Part shown: piece by piece, positions 47,601 to 56,600 of the stretch
How the letters are laid out: every line of letters starts with the position of its first letter
Numbering within the stretch: position 1 is the first letter of the stretch
Origin: Liolophura sinensis
Taxonomy: Eukaryota; Mollusca; Polyplacophora; Chitonida; Chitonidae
Direction: 5' to 3'
DNA length: 64,000 bases
NCBI RefSeq assembly: GCF_032854445.1
Contig: NC_088300.1
Coordinates: 15,283,191 to 15,347,190, forward strand
The notes under the pieces: generated by a model
Databases searched by the model: none
What the model saw: the letters and a program-made list of their open reading frames with translations, nothing else
Told to the model about the DNA's origin: nothing
Position numbers and translations under genes: made by a program

Positions 47601-50600
47601 TTCATATTTCCTGTTTGATTGCTTTGTGTTCATATGACCACAAATCATCATCATTTTGTGTAAGTTTGTTTTTAGCTCGCTTTATGAAGTAAGGAGAGGT
47701 GTTGTGAGAAGGAGATCAGATGGGGTCGGCATCCAGTTTGGTAAAAGTTTTTTGCCAATCATAGGGTTGCAATGGCCAGCCATAGTACACAGATAACCAA
47801 GCGTCGGTAGTGATTTGCATATGGAAGTGTTTTACGTCATAGCTCAGCATTTTGCTCAGCTGTTCTCAGGGTTGCAATTGTCTCTCACAGTACATGGATT
47901 CCTCAAAGCAGTTTGTGATTTGCATATCATAGACCTCTGTGGTAAAACTGTTCACTAATTCCCCAGAGGGCCTTTACCACCAGAATGATTTACTACTCAA
48001 TAACATAATTTTTACGCATAAACAGTCATAGAGTTGTGACAGTATAATATTTTGGTCTTGTTGATTTAATGGTTTTTGGTTTAGAAGTGAATATTTGAAT
48101 GTATCACATGACATGAACATAACACAGTTTTACAACTGCTCAACCAGGCAAGGTACTGGTACTCTCTGAATGCCTTGTTACATTTAACACTTAGAAGAAG
48201 CATAGGTTTCCCATTTCATTCATATCTCAAACTTGCAGTTTAAAAGAGTTGTGATAAACGTATCATTTGCATGCATTTAGTGGTTTAAGTCAAAGTAATG
48301 ACCAGCTTGTACAAATTAATTGATTTGATCAGTGTAGTAACCTGCATGTAATATTGACTCCGTGATGTTAGGCTAAGGTGGTCACATAAATAATGTTTCC
48401 TTTTTGTGCACATTTTTTGTGAACAGTGTTTATCCTAGATTCTGGGCAATGCTCTAATGATTTACCTGAACACTGCTTTTGTAGTCACATGGTTGAAATG
48501 TGGATATGTATGTGAGGATACATGTGTAAGTTTGTGTTCTGGTGTTTTAGGCGAGCTGTACGGAAATTTCAACAAGGAGAAGCTAAATATAATAACCTGC
48601 TGTTGATTTTCACTCTTGGGTGGTTCTTTGAGGTGAGAAAAATAAAAAAATATATATATATGTATAAGTATATATTTTTTCTTCTCAAAGATTGCGACAT
48701 GAATGACTTCTGACAAAAATTGGTCTGAAAGGCAAGGTCACACAGAAGTTGAAACTTCTTGGGAAAATTGCTTTGTTAAAATTTTCCCAATTTTTTATCT
48801 TTTCAATTAGATAGTATATATGTATGCCTGGTTTATTTCTTTATTTCATATAGGCCTGTGTAATTTTTTTCAAGCATGTCATATTGAGGTTGAAGGCCAA
48901 AGTCACTCAAGTGCCAAAAATCCTGTTACCAAGTTTATTAAGTAGTTATTTCAAATTTCAAGAAACTGAGTATATAAAGACTTTTCATTAAAATGACATA
49001 CTTTTGATGAAATTTGGTCTGAAGGTCAAGGTCATGCAGATGTATTCCATCGTGAGGCTGCTTTAGTGTTTGTCATTCACAAGTGCATTTTCTTGTTTTA
49101 AAGGTTGCATATTCCACCTGTGTGTCGTATACAGTACTACCACGCTCTAATATACTCATTCATTGAAGACGAAACGGCATTTTGGATATAGTGAAATACA
49201 TGTACATACCAAATAACAGACTATGCCTTGTTTCTTTTGTTAGCTGCCAGCCTTGCCAGATGGGATTTTCTTCCAAGGCTTCTCAGAGATCCAGAATGCT
49301 TATCCCCAGCCATCAAAAGACACTAAAGAATTGGTAATTAAAATAAGATGAAATTTAATAATTTTAACAGTAAGACTTCGATAGTATTTTGAATTTTGTA
49401 CAGCTTTCTGGTGATATAAGCCTTATAAGGGATATAAGTTGTACCGGTGCATGTAGCTAGTAAGTCCGGTCCTGGACTTCAGTGTTTCACAAATCCAGTG
49501 CAGACCATTGGTGAGTGTCATGCTGTATTAGATACAGGTATACTAAACCTCAGGCTGTTGACATAGCCTTGTTTATTATCAGTTGATCGAGGGCCTCTAT
49601 AGCTGAGGTGGTTAGCGTGACAGCGCAGCGCAATGATCAAGGAACCTCTCACCAATACGGTCGCTGTGAGTTCAAGGCTTCCACTCTGGCCAAATGTGGG
49701 AACGTCTCTCAGTGGATTTCCACCGGGCTCTGCCCGATTTCCTCCCACAATAATGCTGGATGCAGTAACATAAGTGAAATATTCTCCAGTACGGCGTGAA
49801 ACTCGAACCACGTAAATAAATAATTAGTTACATGTTTGATGTATAATATCATTGTCAGACTTGTGTTATTTTCATTTTGTGTATTTTTCAGGACTCCATG
49901 GACTTGATTGATCAACAGGTTCTCTACACTTGCTGCCCTTATTTAGGTAACCAGCGAATAGTATGCTGAGTGTGTGATTGATCTGTAACTTGTGCGAGTA
50001 ACGATATTATTAATTGAGAAGTACATGTACAACCAAGGCGAATGCTACATGCACAGGACAGATAGAAACACACTGAGATTGTATCAGGGCCTATAGACGT
50101 GTGAAAGAGATTCACACAAAACACAAGGCATCGTCCATCGCTGATATGTAGCCAGTGACACTACTTTCAAAGGCTTTAGACATCATTCCAGGATAACTGC
50201 CATATTTGATGTCATATTTGAGGGATCTTTAGTTATGGGAGTGAAAGTGTGCTATTCATCGTAAGCCCTTTTGAACCATGGTGTTGGCCCTGTTCCTAAG
50301 GATTTCACTTCAAGAGAACTTCAGTGGGAAACTTGAGGACGAACTACACAGACGGTCTAAATGACAGTAGAAGGCATCGTTTTCTTCTGTGACGTTGCAG
50401 TGCATGTGTATTTTATGTATGTTTTATCAGCACACATACACTGATAATTGTGATGTAATAAGGAAAGAACAATTGAGTTTAATGCTTTGGACTGTCTTGT
50501 TACAGACGGGAAGGAGTTTTACATGTTCCCCATAGCGTCTAGGTTTGTCTAGGTGAATGGTGGCAGTGTAAATGGTTTACACTGGGCACTTTGGTTTCCT

Positions 50601-53600
50601 TCACTCACCAACCAAACTGCCACTGTATAATTGAAAAAAAAACCCTGATTATGGCATTAAACATCAATTACATGAATATATAAATGGTACATTTCCTTTG
50701 GACTGTTTAAATTTGAGTTATACCATGGAAATAGATCTCTGTCAGGACATGATGAGAATTGCATAGTTTGTATAATTGTCATAATTATCTGTGTATATAT
50801 TGAAGTGCTATGCTCACCGGTGTACTGTTTCAGTTGAGGTGCGCTCCTTGTTGCTGGAGTTTGTTGTGGGAAGAAGCAACCGCAGCAGCACGATTCGGAA
50901 AATCACGCCTGTGGCGGCTGATGACACACCAGCTCCCACAGCCACAGAGAAACAACTACAGGTAACGTAACACCAGTTTTAATTATTTTCATACCCTCCT
51001 CCAACATTGGCAATAAAACAATCCTGCCAATAAAACAACCGTTTAAGTTGGTGCGGCCTAATTCTCACATGCAGCTGTTTATAGGTTTGTCCTTAACTCT
51101 CACAAACTAAGTTAGTAAGCTGTTGGATTTTGATAGCATGAAGATATCAAATGTAGGTAAATGTTAATAATTTCAGTGTAAGGCACTTTCTTATAGTATT
51201 GCTGAGAAGTTTGGTTCATAATGTTAAGCCATAAACTATTAAATGTGTCCGGTGTTTATTGAAATGTTCACCTGGTACGTGTGAAATTTAATTTTTACAA
51301 CACTGTTGCCAAGATGTTGGGATATTTGCATTGAACATGTCGTCATTAGACCCTGGTTCAGTACCAGTTCTTTCCATTTCAAAGACTGGAAAAGCCCAGC
51401 TAATGCATGGCAGGCGTGGAGAAAATTTACTGAGGAGTGTATTGTGTGGCTAGGAGTTTCAGTTAGGCAGCACCTTAAATGTTAAATTATTGATATCAAC
51501 CTTTTACAAGGAGACACATTAGTATCATCAGCAAAATATTGTCAGAAATGGTGCAAAAAGCCACACAACAAAGAAATAAAGTAATTTTTTTAGCAAAAGA
51601 TATAATTCATAGGGGTCCAAACATGAGTCATTGTTTCACATGTATTACAAATATGGTTTAAAGTTTAAAATAATGAATTCAGAACAATTTACCTTTTTCA
51701 TTTTAGTTGCAAATGGAAGAGAATTTCTTCCACAACCACCCGGCATCACTAAAAAGGGTGGTGGAGTTTGTGGCAGAAAGAATAGCGTCCAACTACATTA
51801 AAAAGTTGCGATCCTCAACCCTGACACAAGCGTTCTCGGCGGCCAAGGAATGTGTCAGTAAACTAGTGATCAACCTGTCTGGTGTATCTCCTAACAGCAG
51901 GATACGGGTATGTTTGTGTGTGGGACAGGATTATTGGATTATTGCCAGTCAAAACATTTGACGACTCTCAGATTGATTCAATGGTAAATTTACATTTAAT
52001 AATTTAATTTACAAATGTAAATGAACAGAAAATGATTTGATAATTTGAGTTTCAAAAACTGTTCAAGTTTTTGAAAAACATTGGTTCCTCAAAACTAACT
52101 TGTAAACTAGTTTAATTTTAATTTTCCCAGCTGTGCATTTTAAAGACAAAAGTTGCCATATCAGCTGGATTCTGCTTACCCTACTATGGTTTGGTGGAAT
52201 GGAGTTCTGGTGTAATTACTTGTCTATGAGTCATGCATCAGTCCGTGTATGTATATGTGTATTACAGGAGAAGCTGTCCCAGGATGTAATGAAGGATGCG
52301 GGGCTTCTCTGCGAGAAGGTCAGGTCAGAGGTCAACCAGTCAAGACACACGTAAGTAAGGAAATCTGCCTGCACCACTGGTAATCAGGACTGTGCTTTCA
52401 TGTACATGAATAAGTATATTGAGTGTGAATTGTTTGGTTTGTAGGGATATATGTTGCATATTTGATAATTTCAAATTACAATATGGGTTAACTGCTTTAA
52501 TTATTTCAATAATGAATAACGTTTTGACATTTTTTTTAACATTCCTTTCATAGTGGATTTAATCATTTTTTAGCGTTCTTGTAACATACAGCTGTATATA
52601 GTAAGGTGATATTGTAATCCTGGACACTTCGAGTGTGATGCTTTCACATTTGTAGATACTGCCGTGGTAAGATCCTGGAAATTCTCCCGTTACTCCTGCC
52701 AGAAGAACAGGTATCAGCTGTAGTGTCTGTGGCAGTGTCCATTTCCTGTCGTCAGGCTGAAGAGCGGGTTAACCAGTGGGTAGGAAATCACATCACAACG
52801 CGTGAGTAATATCCAAACACAAAACTACCCACTGATTAATGACATCAAAAACTAAGTTTTATGTCTATTTCTGGCTGTGATTGAAGTACAAATGAATTTA
52901 TAGCTAAATGTTATCAGGGAGGTTGAAGTCATGGGAGTTACATGTATTTATACAATTTTGTGCAACAAGCACAACTATGATAGTCTAGTACAATATGTAA
53001 TGCATACGTGTCTGTGTAAGCTTATTATTGCACTTTTTGATTGGCCCATTGTTGTTGTTGTACAGGTATTTTCCAGAGAGAAATGTCTGATGAGCTGGAG
53101 AAGATGTGCCGACCTGTGAACCTGCAGAAGATGATACAGACATTGCCAGGACTGGAAAGATACCACAGGTGGTACTCAGGAGGCTGTACGCTGTGTTATC
53201 CATGACGATAACAGCCTGGGACCAACAGACAGCCTAACAGAGACCAAGGTGTGAAGTGTGATAAACATTAAAAAATAGTTCCAGTCAAGATAGACTAAAG
53301 TGTGATAAGATTATAGAGATTCACTTTGGTTGCAATTAAACTTTGAAAAGGGATATGGAATTGTGTATTTGTTAGGATTCAGGCAAAAATCTGAAGGCAT
53401 TTGACAGCAGTTTCGCCCAGAATGTAAGAATTAAAGTGAACATAAAGTCTGCCATTAAATATACATAGAAAAAAGGATACAGTGCACAGTTATCACAGCA
53501 AAATAAGTAAAAAAATTCTATGAAGTTTTGAAAGCCGAGAAAGTTCAGCCTTGGGGATATGGCTCTGATGTACAACTCACTCCATGTAGCCATGTTGTAG

Positions 53601-56600
53601 AAGCCCTTATGAACTTGGCCAATCACTAGAGCTGAAAGCTTCACATGATAATGGATGACTTTATGTTCACTTTAAAAGGGATGTTAGATGATAACATCGC
53701 GAAGAAATAAGCTGTATTGCTACGATATCATTTACTTTGTTGTTTATGTGATTGCATTGTATACCTTCTGTGTGTTTTAGGTGTTTGTCAGGGATGTTAT
53801 GATATATGGGAAGATTCCTACTGCTGATGAAATCTCAGCCTGTATACAGGGGGTCACTAACACACTCACCTCTAGACAGGTAAGTCATCAAAACTGAGAA
53901 GGTGACGCTAACACCCTCACACACAGGTAAACACAACTGAGGTATCACTCATTCACCCCTAGACAGGTAAGTCTTCACAACTGAGGTGCCACTAACTCAC
54001 CTCTAGACAGGTAAGTCATCAAAACTCAGGAGGTGCCACTAACACACTCACCTCTAGACAGGTTATTATCACAACTGAGAGGTGTCATTAACACACTTAC
54101 CTCTAAACAGGTTATTATCACAACTGAGGAGGTGTCACTAACACACTCACCTCTAGACAAGTTATCACAACTGAGAAGGTGTCACTAACACACTTATTTC
54201 TAGACAGGCAAGTCATCACAACTGAGAAAATGCTACTAACACACTCACCTCTAGACAGGTAAGTCATGACAACTGCAGACATGCCACTAACACACTCACC
54301 TCTAGACAGGCAAGTCATCACACTTGAGAACATGCTACGAACACACCCACCTCTAGACAGCTGTTCCACAACTGAGAACATGCTACTAACACACTCACCT
54401 GTAGACAGGCAAGTCATCACATCTGAGAACATGCTACTATCACACTCACCTCCAGACAGACATGTCATCACAAAGGAGGACATGCCACTAACACACCCAC
54501 CTCTAGACAGACATGTCATCACAAAGGAGGACATGCCACTAACACACCCACCTCTAGACAGACACATCGTCACAAAGGAGGACATCTCACTAACACACTC
54601 CCCTCTAAACATGCAAGGTCATCACAACCGAGAACATACTACTAACACACCCACCTCTAGACAGACACATCATCACAAAGGAGGGCATCTCACTAACACG
54701 CTCACCTCTAGACAGTAAGTCATCACAACTGACAAGGTGCCACTAACTCACCTCTGGACAGGTATAATCACGTCTGAGGAGGTGCCACTAGACAGGTAAA
54801 TCATCATAATTGCAAAGTTTGTTTACTCGTCCAGGGGATCATCACAAGCTTAACGTATGTGCCTTCACTGTGAATGGTGAATAACGTAGATCGTATGTTC
54901 ATAATTGTGGGGAAATTATGAACAAAAAGGATGCAGGCCTAACTCTTTAGTCCTGATGGTAACTGTCATCCATGCTCTCCCTTGTAGGACTTGCTTCCAG
55001 AAGCTTATAGAAGTTTCTCACAGATGTTACAAGACCTAGCTTTGTTCTTAAGTAAGTATTGCTGTGATCATTGATGCACATAGATGAGAAAGGGTGAGAA
55101 ATATTCTCAACCATTGGAATAAATACAAATAAGACAATCTGAATGTCTGCATGTTTACCTCGTGTCACCATTCAGTATGATATGTCATTCAGTTAAAGGA
55201 CAAAAATAATGTAACCTTTGTTATTTTGAACAAGAGGTGGACTTAAGGCCATAGCCATTTATTTTCTGATTTGACTCTATAAATCAACTTGGAATTCTTA
55301 ACATGCCATAGGATATGCCACATTAAAGAAATTGGAAACATAATGTTCTGTGAAGCCACAGTGGAAACATTGGCATTTTGGGGGTATACAATGTAGGTTG
55401 ACTACCTATGTAAACATTGTACCTGTAGTCTGTGAGTCAGTGTTGTTGTTTTGTTGCCAGTATGCTGTGAGCCCCAGCTGTGGTCCAGTAACCTCTGCTC
55501 TAGATGCCTTTCCCTGTGGACTGGAGAACTCAAGGAGTATGTACAGCTTACATCTCTCTTCTCACCACGGTTGCTTCTCTGGAGCACAAAGTCCTCTGAT
55601 CCTCAGGTAGATATGCTGTCATGTTTAGTTTTCTGTATGTTTTGGTATCACATAGTGTAAGCAGTTACTATAGCAGGGAAATATTGTGGCAGCTTTCCAG
55701 AAAAGAAAGCAGATCTGTCACTCTTGGAATAGATTTATTCTCAGTCATTTACAGTTGAACTGCACAAATCCTTATGGATTTATCAAATCTAATAAGAGAT
55801 TTTCAGTATGATTGAGAACTGTACCTGTGCGGAACTGTGGAGGCTTGTTTGCTGTATTCCCCTGTAGTGAACATACATGTAATTCATTGCGACACCAAAT
55901 CTTATATTTCAGTTTGACTTAAATCAGATTTATTTAGTATCTGCTGCATGACCTTCCTTTGTTTGGGGTTGTCAAACTTTGATTAGAGCTGTCAGACTTT
56001 GATTAGAGCTGTCAGACTTTGACACCAATCAGAAATTGTCTTTTAGATGAATGAAAGAGTGGACTTCAGGCTCCAAAATATTGTAGCAAGAGTGTGATTG
56101 GATGAAAATTGGGTGGGTAGAGAGTAGTTGTTTGTTCAGATCTCTAGTGTAAAGCCACAGGCCAGGGGCCACTTTCAAAACACATGCAGGTCATATTTCT
56201 CTGTTTTTCATAAAAGACATTGTCTGGGTTATAGTGCCATGTGGTGTTGTCAGTTATGAGAAAAGTTATGAAACATTGATTTAGGAAGTTTTATGAAAGT
56301 GCCATGTGGTGACGTCAGTTATGAGAAAAGTTATGAAACATTGATGTAGGAAGTTTTATGAAAGTGCCATGTGGTGACGTCAGTTATGAGAAAAGTTATG
56401 AAACATTGATTTAGGAAGTTTTATGAAAGTGCCATGTGGTGACGTCAGTTATGAGAAAAGTTATGAAACATTGATGTAGGAAGTTTTATGAAAGTGCCAT
56501 GTGGTGATGTCAGTTATGAGAAAAGTTATGAAACATTGATGTAGGAAGTTTTATGAAAGTGCCATGTGGTGATGTCAGTTATGAGAAAAGTTATGAAACA

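Noticed and set aside
54118-54718. Overlapping 164-residue (minus) and 150-residue (plus) repetitive open frames
   Set aside because: They are translations of the 51-bp minisatellite; a 51-bp unit is 17 codons, so any stop-free frame stays open through the array. No splice or start context.
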